The position numbers were made by a program, and so were the translations under genes. From Streptomyces sclerotialus (lineage in GTDB: Bacteria; Actinomycetota; Actinomycetes; Streptomycetales; Streptomycetaceae), in contig NZ_JBFOHP010000002.1 in NCBI RefSeq assembly GCF_040907265.1, positions 5,270,001 to 5,334,000 on the forward strand: a DNA stretch of 64,000 nucleotides, given 5' to 3'. The notes beneath the pieces are model-generated. The model was given only the letters and a program-made list of their open reading frames with translations. It was not told the DNA's origin and ran no database searches. Every line of letters begins with the position of its first letter. Within the stretch, counting starts at the first letter, position 1. Below, in pieces: positions 17,901 to 25,373 of this stretch.

Positions 17901-17998
17901 CGCCCGGCGTCCGCCTTCAGCGCCGCATGGTCCTTCTCCAGCTCCGGCAGGTTGCCGGTGTACTGCGGAATCTGCTCGGGCTTCAGGTCGATCTTCAC
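14954..17998 (-). CDS. T7SS-exported polymorphic toxin with C-terminal ADP-ribosyltransferase domain
   Basis: A 1014-residue protein. The N-terminus (about 1-120) is a helical, WXG100/LXG-like targeting region. Next come an aromatic-rich central region (near 190-270) and a Gly/Ala-rich hydrophobic stretch (near 320-350). A long Pro/Gly/His repeat linker built from GHVPG/HGHDG-like units spans about 400-780. The C-terminal ~160 residues form an ADP-ribosyltransferase of the Arg-Ser-Glu class: MIVRGTG with Arg near 905, FTSTALG (STS) near 935, and the Glu-x-Glu motif in [10 protein letters not shown] near 975. Such enzymes move ADP-ribose from NAD+ to target proteins. Its ATG overlaps the stop of the DUF6507-type gene, and WXG100 genes lie just upstream, so export by this T7SS is likely. 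The target is unknown. Confidence 0.8.
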   Translation of the reverse strand: MKIDLKPEQIPQYTGNLPELEKDHAALKADAGRIRTTGAEVHSRFQGLSAYYKAPEAEQLFASTKPVQTRADEFADGLETVASALSAYAEEIRPLVPKLQALKREAEAFIRDHKDDEDGDYDEDLIAEHNRIRDDITATVAAFWAAERTCHNKIVALWNGPKMVAGDGSEKKNQYGFSAEDMKNAKLPWGNPVEEKHHWYEVGHWVKSFVWDGLIVDGIWGTIKGLGTLVGFGGWDAMGQAWKGLAQLATGLAISSIPGVGTAFWALPDDKMPSWLRDSRTAMKETGKALVAWDEWGKNPGRAAGAVTFNVVTTVFTGGAGGAAAGAGKAGAVAKALSVAGKAGKVIDPMTYVAKGAGAGLSKIGDIAKSIKGIGKVDVPTLPDGSLDLPDTHLPQTGAASVGTNGIPHATPAPHATVPGTGLPESWTINQPSTAGAPTGGGFPGAPHANDAVPMGGHGDTPVNAGSHTPTGSYGPPSTGSYGPPSNGSFGPQGNSFGPHGGSYSPSPSPHGGSFGPTGGSFDQVPGNGNSGNHLPGSHANPGGHVPTGGHAPYGGHAPYGGAPGHVPADGHVPAGGAPGHVPTGSAAHTPGSFGPAPASFDNAAGGNAGHVPSGGQHVPGAGGHPGSSAPWYHQSTPTAPAGHVPGAPAGHFPGTPAGHVPGNVGSHVPGQPGPHMPTTPHGHGHDLPPTGPHGPGHDVPGTGNPHAPDAPHGPGHDGPGSHGHDGAHGHDGSHGAGHADDAAHAGDDAAHAGDHPDLGDGGAHHGADAPAAPGHGGTDVPGGGANEPFEYKPHMSSDDFDNLPTAAEKHAVAMEELARGTNPAPSASNAAGLKYGNAYWNDFLDSLSPESRQALKTYSGNEYDLINSHLRFGDKLDDSLKQTIEEMDKVMGARPVPEDVMIVRGTGVDHIKIDGRPLKSPAEMEGGVFDDKAFTSTALGKTPPPPFDQKPVHMHLRVPKDTPALWIDHLSKYPGERELLLAKGSEYKVTRVFMDETDGKWHVYGEVLPRPHP

Positions 17999-18399
17999 CG
18001 CTCCTGGGCCCCCGGCTTCGTCGGATCCACATCCACCGCGCCCAGCGCCTTGCGCTGCGCCTCCGCGGCCATCTCCAGATCCCCGTCGGTATAGGCGGTG
18101 GTGGCATCCACCGCGCCGTTGAGGGACTTGCCCGCCCGCATCGCGATGAACTTCAGATCGTTCAGGGTGTGCTCGGAGAACTGCGACAGCGCCAGCGCCA
18201 CCAGCCCCCCGGCCGGCTTCTCCCCCTTGCCCCCGCCGCCGTGGCCCTCGCCCTCGGCGGCGATGGTGCCCGCATGGGCCGCCGCGGACTGCAGATGCTC
18301 CCCGTACGCCTTGGTATGCCTCTCGATCCGCCCGGCCACCTCGCCGGTCGTCTTCAGCACACCCGAAATGCCCTGCGGATCCAGATCCCAGCCGGCCAT
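17995..18399 (-). CDS. DUF6507-type helical protein, probable T7SS partner or chaperone of the toxin
   Basis: A 134-residue, mostly helical protein ([15 protein letters not shown]...) with a Gly-rich loop (HGGGGKGEK) in its middle. I recall this as the DUF6507 family, which accompanies Streptomyces T7SS toxins. Its stop codon overlaps the toxin ATG (ATGA), so the two are translationally coupled and possibly form a heterodimer, as WXG100/LXG-toxin partners do. There is no signal peptide. The N-terminal WDLDPQGI resembles the beginning of other ESX substrate partners. It lies 45 bp downstream of the second WXG100-type gene. A role as targeting partner or chaperone is an inference from coupling and size. 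Confidence 0.65.
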   Translation of the reverse strand: MAGWDLDPQGISGVLKTTGEVAGRIERHTKAYGEHLQSAAAHAGTIAAEGEGHGGGGKGEKPAGGLVALALSQFSEHTLNDLKFIAMRAGKSLNGAVDATTAYTDGDLEMAAEAQRKALGAVDVDPTKPGAQER

Positions 18400-18444
18400 G
18401 CGCTACCCCTGCTCCCCGTAACCAGCCACACCCACCGAAAAAGG

Positions 18445-18756
18445 TCAGCCGATGTTGTCCACCGCGGCCTTCGCCTTGGACAGCGTGTGCTGCGCCGTCC
18501 CGTCGTTCTTCTCCAGCGTCGTCCTCAGCAGCTGGATGATGTTCTTGACCTCCTGCGAGGCCCGGTTCCAGCGCATCTCCTTGCCGTGGTACTCATCCGC
18601 CACGCCATCGGCGGTGAAGTCCGCCATCGCCGCCTTCACCTGACCGTCCCGCGCCGTGATCACCTGCTCCAGCCGCGCGATCACCGTCTGGATGTTCCCC
18701 TGCGCATCCGCCGACGCACCCGTGTCGTACGAACGACGATCCTGACCCGCACCCAT
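18445..18756 (-). CDS. WXG100/ESAT-6 family secreted protein
   Basis: A 103-residue, almost entirely helical protein of the size of ESAT-6/CFP-10 family members. There is a two-helix pattern with a turn around residues 50-60 (DEYHGKEMRWNR); the canonical W-x-G is not intact, although an aromatic-Gly-like turn (YHG) is present at the expected place. No signal peptide is seen, as expected for a T7SS substrate. It lies 111 bp downstream of a second protein of this size, and the two probably form the EsxA/EsxB-type dimer. I recall that Streptomyces homologues carry annotations such as pore-forming ESAT-6 family protein. Loss of such proteins affects sporulation in Streptomyces coelicolor; whether that holds here is not visible. 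Confidence 0.75.
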   Translation of the reverse strand: MGAGQDRRSYDTGASADAQGNIQTVIARLEQVITARDGQVKAAMADFTADGVADEYHGKEMRWNRASQEVKNIIQLLRTTLEKNDGTAQHTLSKAKAAVDNIG

Positions 18757-18867
18757 GAACGCTCACTCCCCGTGAAGTTTCGTCAGCTCGACGGCCCGGC
18801 CACCGGGCACCGTCGAAGGATCAACGGCCCGTCTCGGTGGTGAGAGCGGGCCGGACTGCCCGGAGGC

Positions 18868-19200
18868 TCAGCGGCTGCCGAAACGGGCCGCGTCGAAGTT
18901 GGCCGCGGACATCTGCTGCCGCGCGTTGTCGCCGTGCTCCTGGTCACCGGAGCTGAACGCCGACTCCATGCCGGACTGACCGCCCAGGATCGCGGACAGC
19001 GAGCTCTGCAGCGACGAAGCGATCTCGTCCGAACGCGCCTTGAACTGGTCGAAGGCCGCCTTGCCCGAACCGTTGAACTTGCCCTCCAACGGTGCCGCCG
19101 CGTCCACCAGCTGGCGGATGAGTCCGCCCAGGTCCTCGCTCGACCCGCGCGACTTCGACTGCAGGTTCGACAGAACCTGCGACCCCATATCGAACTTCAT
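18868..19200 (-). CDS. WXG100-like secreted protein, first gene of the T7SS operon
   Basis: A 110-residue helical protein. The hairpin turn that carries W-x-G in ESAT-6 relatives is FNGSGKAAF here, so Trp is replaced by Phe while the following Gly pattern remains. The C-terminal part (QMSAANFDAARFG) is Ala/Gln rich. No signal peptide. The gene is preceded by an AGGGGGAG ribosome-binding site and, about 47 bp upstream of the ATG, by a clear -35/-10 promoter, which makes it the operon head. It probably pairs with the 103-residue protein encoded next. A gap of 111 bp separates the two genes. Confidence 0.75.
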   Translation of the reverse strand: MKFDMGSQVLSNLQSKSRGSSEDLGGLIRQLVDAAAPLEGKFNGSGKAAFDQFKARSDEIASSLQSSLSAILGGQSGMESAFSSGDQEHGDNARQQMSAANFDAARFGSR

Positions 19201-19246
19201 CTGGCTGGCTCCCCCTGCCGGGCTGGACGGCTGCTAAGTGGAGTCA

Positions 19247-19275
19247 TATCTATCAAGCGGGGGTGGGCGGTGCAA
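19247..19275 (-). promoter_or_regulatory. Probable housekeeping-type promoter of the T7SS operon
   Basis: On the minus strand the sequence shows TTGCAC (19275-19270), a 17-bp spacer and TAGATA (19252-19247). Both boxes are close to the TTGACA/TAnnnT pattern of the main vegetative sigma factor. The -10 box lies 46 bp before the ATG of the first WXG100-like gene, leaving room for a leader with the AGGGGGAG Shine-Dalgarno sequence. The surrounding region is locally more A/T-rich than the genes. Confidence 0.6.
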
Positions 19276-19471
19276 TTGAGGGGGAGGGGCCTTGTGACCC
19301 GCCTGTGACATGGTCCATCGGGGCCGGTAAGTCACCAATGAGGACATATCCGGAGTAAGGCATTCCCTCGCGTGTGCCCGCCGGGGCGAGACGCTGAAGC
19401 GACCGCAAACGGAATGTGAATGTCCTCTCATGCCGAGTTCAAGCGGAGTCAAGGCGAGTCGTGGCGATATC

Positions 19472-19477
19472 TAGGCT
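19472..19477 (+). promoter_or_regulatory. -10 box (TAGGCT) of a probable leaderless transcript
   Basis: TAGGCT ends six bases before the ATG at 19484. With the usual distance from a -10 box to the start site, the transcript would begin at or next to the A of the ATG, so the mRNA would have no leader. No Shine-Dalgarno sequence can be seen before the ATG, and no good -35 box is present, which is common for such promoters. Confidence 0.5.
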
Positions 19478-19483
19478 GAGGCC

Positions 19484-19876
19484 ATGAGTGATCTGTACGC
19501 CGTGGACCTCGCACTGAACCTCCGGGAGTCCGTACCGGACGCCGTGCTCGCCGACCTGAGGTGGCACCTCGGCATCGAGAGCGCCGAAGCGGACGGCGCG
19601 TTCCCGTTGCTGACGGCACGCGGCCCGGCGGTACGCATCGGTGGCGTCCTGGTCGGAGAGCTGCTGCGGACGGTCGGCGGATGGTCCCTGACAGCGCGCC
19701 AGGAAATACACGCCGAGGTCCTCCCCGAACTCGAAGAGCTCGCGGAGCGCCTTGCCCACCACTCCGGCACCGAGGGAGTCATCGGCCAGCTCCGTTTCTA
19801 CGAGGAGTACACCCCCACCCTCCTGATCAACAACTCGGGAACGCTGGTGAAGAGGGACTCGGCCCACGCAGGGTGA
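19484..19876 (+). CDS. Conserved-looking protein of unknown function
   Basis: A 130-residue acidic soluble protein. I do not recognise a family. Visible features are an N-terminal beta/alpha pattern (LYAVDLALNLRESVP), a segment RIGGVLVGELLRT that could be a strand followed by a helix, several Glu-rich helices in the middle (EVLPELEELAERLA) and a strand-rich end (YTPTLLINNSGTLV). There is no signal peptide or membrane segment. It is divergent from the T7SS operon (284 bp between starts) and could share regulation with it, but nothing else links them. The start is fixed by the leaderless -10 arrangement. Confidence 0.65.
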   Translation: MSDLYAVDLALNLRESVPDAVLADLRWHLGIESAEADGAFPLLTARGPAVRIGGVLVGELLRTVGGWSLTARQEIHAEVLPELEELAERLAHHSGTEGVIGQLRFYEEYTPTLLINNSGTLVKRDSAHAG

Positions 19877-19905
19877 GCAGGCGTCCAGCGCTTCCGCGGG
19901 CGGCA

Positions 19906-19911
19906 TAGGTT
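19906..19911 (+). promoter_or_regulatory. -10 box (TAGGTT) of a probable leaderless transcript
   Basis: TAGGTT ends six bases before the ATG at 19918. No ribosome-binding sequence lies between them. The arrangement is the same as that before the preceding gene, so the MOSC gene is probably transcribed from its own leaderless promoter located in the 41-bp gap. Confidence 0.45.
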
Positions 19912-19917
19912 CGGGGT

Positions 19918-20601
19918 ATGGAGATCCTCAGTGTGAATGTCGGGGTGGCGAAGGCGGTCGAGTACACCGATGCGCCGTCCGGAACGACCGGTATCGACAA
20001 GCGGCCGGTGAGCGGGGCCGTGCGGGTGGCGGCGCCCGGGCCGGCCGGGGTGGGGGCCAGTGGGGTGGCCGGGGACGCGGTCTGCGATCTGCGGTACCAC
20101 GGGGGCGACGACCGGGCCGTCTACGCGTTCGCCCGGGAGGAACTGGACGGGTGGGAGCGGGAGCTGGGGCGGTCCTTCGCCGACGGCGCGTTCGGGGAGA
20201 ACCTCACCACCCTCGGGATGGACCTGCGGGAGGCGCTCGTGGGTGAGCGGTGGCGGGTCGGGGACGAGGTCGTGCTGGAGGTGTCGGGCGGGCGCATCCC
20301 GTGCCGTACGTTCGCGGGCCGGCTCGCCGAGAAGGGCTGGCTGCGGCGGTTCACGCTGGCGGGCTCACCGGGGGTGATGCTGCGGGTCGTACAGCCCGGT
20401 GAGCTGCGTGCCGGGGACCCGGTCGAGGTGGTCGACCGGCCTGACCACGACGTGACCGTCGGACGGTTGTTCCGTGCCGTGACGACCGAGCGCGCGTCGT
20501 TGCCGGATGTGCTGGCCGCCGCGGAGTGGATGGAGCGGGAGCAGCTGGCCATCGCGCGGAAGTATGCGGAGAAGTACGCGGAGCAGTGCTCGGAGAAGTA
20601 G
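19918..20601 (+). CDS. MOSC domain protein (YiiM-like)
   Basis: A 227-residue MOSC-fold protein. Typical motifs are GDAVCDLRYHGGDDRAVYAFA near residues 56-76 and FGENLTTLGMD near 100, followed by GGRIPCRTF, whose Cys near 123 is the conserved MOSC cysteine. MOSC proteins handle sulfur or molybdenum-cofactor chemistry; YiiM of Escherichia coli reduces N-hydroxylated compounds such as 6-hydroxylaminopurine. The C-terminal ~30 residues form a charged helix. It is a stand-alone gene, convergent with the SDR gene downstream (50 bp apart). Function beyond family level cannot be decided. Confidence 0.85.
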   Translation: MEILSVNVGVAKAVEYTDAPSGTTGIDKRPVSGAVRVAAPGPAGVGASGVAGDAVCDLRYHGGDDRAVYAFAREELDGWERELGRSFADGAFGENLTTLGMDLREALVGERWRVGDEVVLEVSGGRIPCRTFAGRLAEKGWLRRFTLAGSPGVMLRVVQPGELRAGDPVEVVDRPDHDVTVGRLFRAVTTERASLPDVLAAAEWMEREQLAIARKYAEKYAEQCSEK

Positions 20602-20651
20602 GGAGGGTAAGGGGAGTTGGTGAGGGAGGGGCGGGGCTTGGTGGTGGGGCG

Positions 20652-21509
20652 CTAGCGGGAGACCTTGCGGCCTGCTGACGGGCGGAGGCGGTTCATGACC
20701 GTCATGTACGAGGCGGGGAAGAGGCGGGCCAGGAGGTCGGGGACCACGGCGGAGGGGGCGATGAGGACGCGGGGGCGGCGGGTGCGGATGCCGGCCAGGA
20801 TCTGTTCGGCGGCCTTGTCGGCGGGGTAGGTCAGCAGCTTCGCGAAGCTCTCCTTGCCCGCGCGGACCTCGGCTTCGGTCGCCCCGGCGGCCACCCGGGC
20901 GTTCTCGGCGATGCGGGTGCGGATGCCGCCGGGGTGGACGGTGGTGACCCCGGTGGCCCGGTCGGCGAGTTCGTGGCGGAGCGATTCGCTGAAGCCGCGC
21001 AGGGCGAACTTGCTGGCGGAGTACGCGGTCTGGCCGGGCGGTGCGATCAGCCCGAACAGGCTGGAGACGTTGACGACGTGGCTGCCGGGGGAGCGCCGGA
21101 GGTGCGGGAGGAAGAGGCGGGTGAGGGCCACGGGTGCATGGAAGTTGACGGCCATCACCCAGTCGAACTCCTCGGCCGACACCTGCTCGAACCGGCCGCC
21201 GAGCGCCACTCCCGCGTTGTTGACGAGGAGGGTGATGCGGGGGTGCGCCTCGGTGATGCGGGTGACGAGGGCGTCCAGGCCGGCGGTGTCCGAGAGGTCG
21301 GCGACGTAGGTGCCGACGGTGAGGGCCGGGCGGTCCTCGCGTATCCGGTCGGCGACGGCTGCCAGCCGGTCGGCGTCGCGGTCGACGAGGACCAGGCCGC
21401 TGCCGCGCGCGGCGAGACCGTAGGCCAGCTGCTCGCCCATGCCGTCGGCCGCGCCGGTCAGGACGGCGGTACCACCGGCGAACCGGTACGGCGCGAGGGC
21501 AGCGGGCAT
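20652..21509 (-). CDS. Short-chain dehydrogenase/reductase
   Basis: A 285-residue classical SDR starting at the ATG at 21509 (MPAALAPYRFAGG); a longer in-frame stretch upstream is not supported. The nucleotide-binding motif is TGAADGMG near residue 20, the structural NNAG lies near 94, and the active-site YSASK is near 160 with the Ser upstream in VNVSSLFG. The C-terminal extension (RLFPASYMTVMNRL) is hydrophobic. It lies 100 bp downstream of the AraC-type regulator on the same strand. Together with the divergent monooxygenase and hydrolases it forms a locus like virS-mymA-lipR of Mycobacterium tuberculosis, which also carries an SDR, here on the regulator side. Substrate is unknown; a hydrophobic ketone or alcohol is plausible. 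Confidence 0.85.
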   Translation of the reverse strand: MPAALAPYRFAGGTAVLTGAADGMGEQLAYGLAARGSGLVLVDRDADRLAAVADRIREDRPALTVGTYVADLSDTAGLDALVTRITEAHPRITLLVNNAGVALGGRFEQVSAEEFDWVMAVNFHAPVALTRLFLPHLRRSPGSHVVNVSSLFGLIAPPGQTAYSASKFALRGFSESLRHELADRATGVTTVHPGGIRTRIAENARVAAGATEAEVRAGKESFAKLLTYPADKAAEQILAGIRTRRPRVLIAPSAVVPDLLARLFPASYMTVMNRLRPSAGRKVSR

Positions 21510-21609
21510 GGGGTCCTCCAGAGGGTGTGCGGGACGGGACGGTCGGCTGTCGGGGCGTACCAGTCTGCCCGGGACGGACGCTCCGCACTTGACCTTGTGC
21601 GACAGAGGC

Positions 21610-22635
21610 TCATCCCTGTGCGACATCGGAGGCCGCGCCTCCACGGCGCACCGCTGTGGGCGGCAGCCCCCACCAGCGGCGGCAGCAGCGGCTCAGGGCG
21701 GACTGTTCGGAGAGGCCGAGGAGGGCGGCGATCTGGGTCATGGGGAGGGCGGTGCCGGTGAGGTAGTGGCGGGCGGCCTGGCGGCGTACGTCGTCGAGGA
21801 GCGCGGCGTACGTCGTGCCTTCCTCGCGGAGCCGCCGCTGGAGGGTGCGCGGGTGGACGCTGAGCAGCCGGGCGACCGCGCCGATGCCGGGCGGGGCCGT
21901 GCCCAGGGACTGCTGGACCGCGCCGCGTACCCGGGGGACGAGGCTGGCGCGGTCGTCCGGTGCCTGTTCGGCGAGGAAGGCCAGGGCGAGCTGGCGCAGG
22001 TGTTCGTCACCGCCCGCGAGGGGCCGGCCGCCGAGGCTCTTCGGTACGCGGAGCAGGGCGGCGGGGCGTGCCACGCGTACGGGGACGCCGAAGAACTCCT
22101 CGTACGCGGAGAGCGGGGCGGCCGGGCGGTACGGGAGTTCGACGGTGCGCAGGCCGTAGGGGCCGTCGACGAGGAACTGGATCGCACGGTGCAGGAAGCC
22201 GAGGCCGAGGTCGGTGCCCTGGACGGGGGCCGGCAGGCCGGGGTGCGGGCCGTAGCGCAGGGCGGCGATGCCGGGGGCGCCGTACGGGTCGGGTTCGAGG
22301 GTGAGGCTGAGGGCCTGCGCGTGCACGAAGAGGTAGCGCGAGGTGCATTCGAGGGCGTCGGCGACCGTGGGGGAGTTCTGGATGGCCAGGGCGAGCGCGC
22401 CGAGCATGCCGAAGTCCTGGCGGGTCGCGACGCGCAGGCCGAGGTCGGGGCGGTCCAGCGCGGTGGCGGCGAGCTCCAGGACCCTGGTCATGGCGAGGTC
22501 GTCGACCAGGAGGTCGTCGGTGTCGAGCGCCGCGACGGGCAGGCCGGCGGCCCTGGCGTACTCCTCGGCGTCGCCGCCCAGCTCGGCGACGGTGGCGCGG
22601 AAGCCGCGCAGCCCGGCCGATCTGATCACCGACAT
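21610..22635 (-). CDS. AraC-family transcriptional regulator (VirS/OruR-like)
   Basis: A 341-residue regulator. The first ~190 residues match the arabinose-binding-type domain found in VirS, OruR and ArgR relatives (GFRATVAELGGD, VATRQDFGMLGALALAIQNSPTV). The last ~90 residues are an AraC DNA-binding domain with two helix-turn-helix units; the first holds VARLLSVHPRTLQRRLREEG and the second ALLGLSEQSALSRCCRRWWGLPP. It is divergent from the flavin monooxygenase gene, with 125 bp between the starts, and that gap contains a 13-bp direct repeat. In M. tuberculosis the related VirS activates the divergent mymA operon at acid pH. By position I infer control of the monooxygenase operon here. Confidence 0.88.
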   Translation of the reverse strand: MSVIRSAGLRGFRATVAELGGDAEEYARAAGLPVAALDTDDLLVDDLAMTRVLELAATALDRPDLGLRVATRQDFGMLGALALAIQNSPTVADALECTSRYLFVHAQALSLTLEPDPYGAPGIAALRYGPHPGLPAPVQGTDLGLGFLHRAIQFLVDGPYGLRTVELPYRPAAPLSAYEEFFGVPVRVARPAALLRVPKSLGGRPLAGGDEHLRQLALAFLAEQAPDDRASLVPRVRGAVQQSLGTAPPGIGAVARLLSVHPRTLQRRLREEGTTYAALLDDVRRQAARHYLTGTALPMTQIAALLGLSEQSALSRCCRRWWGLPPTAVRRGGAASDVAQG

Positions 22636-22663
22636 GGCGGCCCGGTCACGGACGCGCGGGTCC

Positions 22664-22691
22664 GATCGCTGACATGCTGATCGCTGGCATG
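22664..22691. repeat. Tandem direct repeat in the divergent AraC/monooxygenase promoter (possible operator)
   Basis: Two copies of GATCGCTGRCATG, at 22664-22676 and 22679-22691, differ by one base and have a 15-bp period. They lie between the start of the AraC-type regulator and the start of the monooxygenase gene. AraC-family proteins commonly bind direct repeats beside -35 boxes, so this is a good operator candidate. The 15-bp spacing is shorter than two helical turns, which might instead mean each repeat is one half-site of a single protein. Confidence 0.45.
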
Positions 22692-22760
22692 TCGTCCAGG
22701 GTCAAATACGTGTCGTGTGAAGTCAAGAACGCCTCCCGTGCCGTTCCGCAGACTGGGACC

Positions 22761-24398
22761 ATGACGACTTCCGCCGGCTCGCAGCCGGTCCCCGAGCGCC
22801 CCGCGGCGCCGCGCCCGGCCGCTGAGCGCCCGGCTGACGGGCACCCGCTCCCCGAGCACCTCGACGTCGTGATCGTCGGCGCCGGACTGTCCGGCGTCGG
22901 CGCGGCCTACCGGCTGCGGACCGAGTGCCCCGGCCGGTCGTACGCGCTCCTGGAGGCCCGCGAGTCCATGGGCGGTACCTGGGACCTCTTCCGGTACCCA
23001 GGCATCCGCTCGGACTCGGACATGTTCACCCTCGGCTACCCCTTCCGGCCGTGGCGGGGAGACAAGTCGATCGCCGACGGCGCCTCGATCCTGCGGTACA
23101 TCAAGGAGACGGCCGCCGAGTTCGGCATCGACCGGCACATCCACTACCGCACGAAGGTGGTCGGCGCCGACTGGTCGACCGAGCACGCGCGGTGGACGCT
23201 GACCGTGGAGCGCCCGGAAGCGGCCGGCGAGCCGGTGCGGTCCACCGTCACCTGCGACTTCCTGTACTCCTGCGCGGGGTACTACGACTACGAGCGCGGG
23301 CACGCGCCGGACTTCCCCGGGATCGGGAGCTACACCGGGACGGTCGTGCATCCGCAGTTCTGGCCCGAGGACCTGGACTACACGGGCAAGCGCGTCGTGG
23401 TCATCGGCAGCGGGGCCACCGCCGTCACCCTCGTGCCCGCGATGGCCCGGCAGGCGGCGCACGTGACGATGCTCCAGCGCACACCGACCTGGATCAGCGC
23501 GGTACCGGGCCGGGACCGGATCGCCGACAAGGTGCGCAGCGCCCTGCCCGCGGGCGTGGCCCACCGTGCCGTCCGCACCAAGAACATCCTTTTCGGCATC
23601 GGCTTCTACCAGTTCTGCCGGCGCCGGCCGCAGGCCGCACGGAAGCTGCTGACCCGCCTGAACACCCGCGTACTGAAGGACGAGCAGGCGGTACGCGACC
23701 ACTTCACGCCGCCGTACGACCCCTGGGACCAGCGGCTGTGCGCCGTACCGGACGCCGACCTGTTCAAGGTGCTGCGGCAGGGCCGGGCCGAGGTCGTCAC
23801 CGACCACATCGACAGCTTCGTGCCCGAGGGCGTCCGGCTGAGGTCGGGGAAGGTGCTGGCGGCGGACGTGGTCGTCACGGCCACCGGGCTCCAGCTGCTC
23901 GCCTTCGGGGGGATCGCGCCGCGGGTCGACGGGCGGCCGGTCGAGCTGTCGCGGCAGTTCGTGTGGCGCGGCGCGATGATGACCGGCGTGCCCAACTTCG
24001 CCGTGTGCATCGGTTACACCAACGCCTCCTGGACGCTCCGTGCGGACCTCACCTCGCGGCTGGTGTGCAAGGTGCTGAACTTCATGGACCGGAACGATTA
24101 CGCGGCGGTGGTGCCGGAGCCCGGGCGCCCGCTCGCCGAACGCCCGCTGCTCGACCTCGCCGCCGGGTACGTCAAGCGCTCCATCGACGCCTTCCCGCGC
24201 CAGGGCGACCGCGGGCCGTGGAAGGTACGCCAGAACTACGTGCTGGACGCCGCCACGACGATGCGTACCAACCTCCGGCGCACGCTGAAGCCCACACCCC
24301 GCGCGGCGGTGCGCCGAGGGCAGCAGGCGGCAGGCCGCGCGCCGGGGCACGCGCCGGGCCGGTCCCAGGCGCACACGCGGGCCGAGGCCGCCAAGTGA
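22761..24398 (+). CDS. Flavin-containing monooxygenase (Baeyer-Villiger/MymA-like)
   Basis: A 545-residue class B flavoprotein monooxygenase starting at the ATG at 22761. An N-terminal FAD-binding motif GAGLSGVGAAYRL begins near residue 39. The family fingerprint appears as YTGTVVHPQFWPE near residue 193, that is F/Y-x-G-x-x-x-H-x-x-x-W, and the NADPH-binding GSGATAVTLVPA follows near residue 217. The first ~28 residues are Pro-rich and likely disordered. Relatives insert oxygen into ketones or oxidise heteroatoms using NADPH; MymA of M. tuberculosis is one. It is the first gene of a three-gene operon with two hydrolases that could cleave an ester product. It overlaps the next gene by four bases. 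The substrate is unknown. Confidence 0.85.
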   Translation: MTTSAGSQPVPERPAAPRPAAERPADGHPLPEHLDVVIVGAGLSGVGAAYRLRTECPGRSYALLEARESMGGTWDLFRYPGIRSDSDMFTLGYPFRPWRGDKSIADGASILRYIKETAAEFGIDRHIHYRTKVVGADWSTEHARWTLTVERPEAAGEPVRSTVTCDFLYSCAGYYDYERGHAPDFPGIGSYTGTVVHPQFWPEDLDYTGKRVVVIGSGATAVTLVPAMARQAAHVTMLQRTPTWISAVPGRDRIADKVRSALPAGVAHRAVRTKNILFGIGFYQFCRRRPQAARKLLTRLNTRVLKDEQAVRDHFTPPYDPWDQRLCAVPDADLFKVLRQGRAEVVTDHIDSFVPEGVRLRSGKVLAADVVVTATGLQLLAFGGIAPRVDGRPVELSRQFVWRGAMMTGVPNFAVCIGYTNASWTLRADLTSRLVCKVLNFMDRNDYAAVVPEPGRPLAERPLLDLAAGYVKRSIDAFPRQGDRGPWKVRQNYVLDAATTMRTNLRRTLKPTPRAAVRRGQQAAGRAPGHAPGRSQAHTRAEAAK

Positions 24399-25357
24399 GC
24401 GCCGTCGACGCGACGTACGTGGACGTCGGAGGGCACCCCGTACGCGTACGGGTCAGTGGCGAAGCGGGCGGCCCGCCGGTCGTGCTGCTGCACGGCATCG
24501 CCCGCAGCCTGGAGGACTGGCAGCTCACCCACGACCTGCTCGCGGCGCGCGGGTACCGGGTCATCAGCACCGACCTGCCCGGCTTCGGGCTGACCCGGCG
24601 GATGCCGGGCCGCGCCGGGCTCGCCGCGTTCGCGCGGGCCGTGGTGGGCGTGCTGGACACGCTGGGGGAGCGGCGGCCCGTGCACCTCATGGGCAACTCG
24701 CTCGGCGGCGCGGTCGCCATGACCGTCGCCGCTGAGCACCCGCGCCGGGTGGCCTCCCTGGTCCTCGCCGGCAGCGCCGGCTTCGGGCGCGAGGCCAACC
24801 TCTCGCTGCGCCCGATGGGGTACGCGGTGCTGGCGGCGCTGCCGGGCGTCGGGAAGCGGTTCCGGGCACGTGCCAGGGACGCCGGTATCCAGGTCAACCG
24901 GGACCTGTTCCACGATCCGCGGCACGCCACCGAGGAGATGATCCGGCATGCGGGAGAGGTCGGCCGGCAGCCCGACTTCCGGGGCACCTTCACCGCCACC
25001 CTGCTCAGCCTGGGCGTGCCGGTCCTCGGGTCGTACCCCGGCTGGCGCCGCGCCCTCCTCGCGCGGACGGCGGCGGCCCGGGTGCCCACGCTCGTCGTCT
25101 GGGGCGAAGCGGACGCGGTGCTGCCGGTGAAGCACTTCCACGCCGCGGTCGCCGCCCTGCCGCACGCCGGCAGTCATCTTTTCCCGGCCACGGGGCACAT
25201 GCCCCAGATCGAACGAGCGGCTGAATTCACCGAGCTGGTGGCCGGGTTCCTGGACAGCGCGGCGGGCCCGGCGAAGGATGCCGAGGGGACCGGCACCGGG
25301 GGCACGTCCGCGGCGGGGACGCCGGAAGAAGCCCGGCGAGGGGAAGCGGCGCTGTGA
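24395..25357 (+). CDS. Alpha/beta-fold hydrolase
   Basis: A 320-residue alpha/beta hydrolase from the GTG at 24395, overlapping the monooxygenase stop (GTGA). The oxyanion motif is LLHGIARS near residue 32, the nucleophile elbow is GNSLGGAV (Ser) near residue 98, and the catalytic Asp and His are probably those in VWGEADAVLP and ATGHMPQIE. The C-terminal ~35 residues are Gly/Thr/Ala-rich and look like a tail. In a monooxygenase operon the enzyme may hydrolyse the ester or lactone made by Baeyer-Villiger oxidation. Epoxide hydrolases and haloperoxidase-like proteins share the fold, so the reaction is not settled. Confidence 0.85.
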   Translation: MSAVDATYVDVGGHPVRVRVSGEAGGPPVVLLHGIARSLEDWQLTHDLLAARGYRVISTDLPGFGLTRRMPGRAGLAAFARAVVGVLDTLGERRPVHLMGNSLGGAVAMTVAAEHPRRVASLVLAGSAGFGREANLSLRPMGYAVLAALPGVGKRFRARARDAGIQVNRDLFHDPRHATEEMIRHAGEVGRQPDFRGTFTATLLSLGVPVLGSYPGWRRALLARTAAARVPTLVVWGEADAVLPVKHFHAAVAALPHAGSHLFPATGHMPQIERAAEFTELVAGFLDSAAGPAKDAEGTGTGGTSAAGTPEEARRGEAAL

Positions 25358-25373
25358 AGGGGTGACGTGAGGC

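Noticed and set aside
22624..22636. Third copy (GATCACCGACATG) of the direct repeat, across the AraC start codon
   Set aside because: It differs at two or more positions, lies 40 bp away and is inside coding sequence; chance is a sufficient explanation.
22925..24394. Upstream extension of the alpha/beta hydrolase frame by about 490 residues
   Set aside because: This part lies in another frame of the monooxygenase gene and is Arg/Pro/Gly-rich; the real gene starts at the GTG at 24395.
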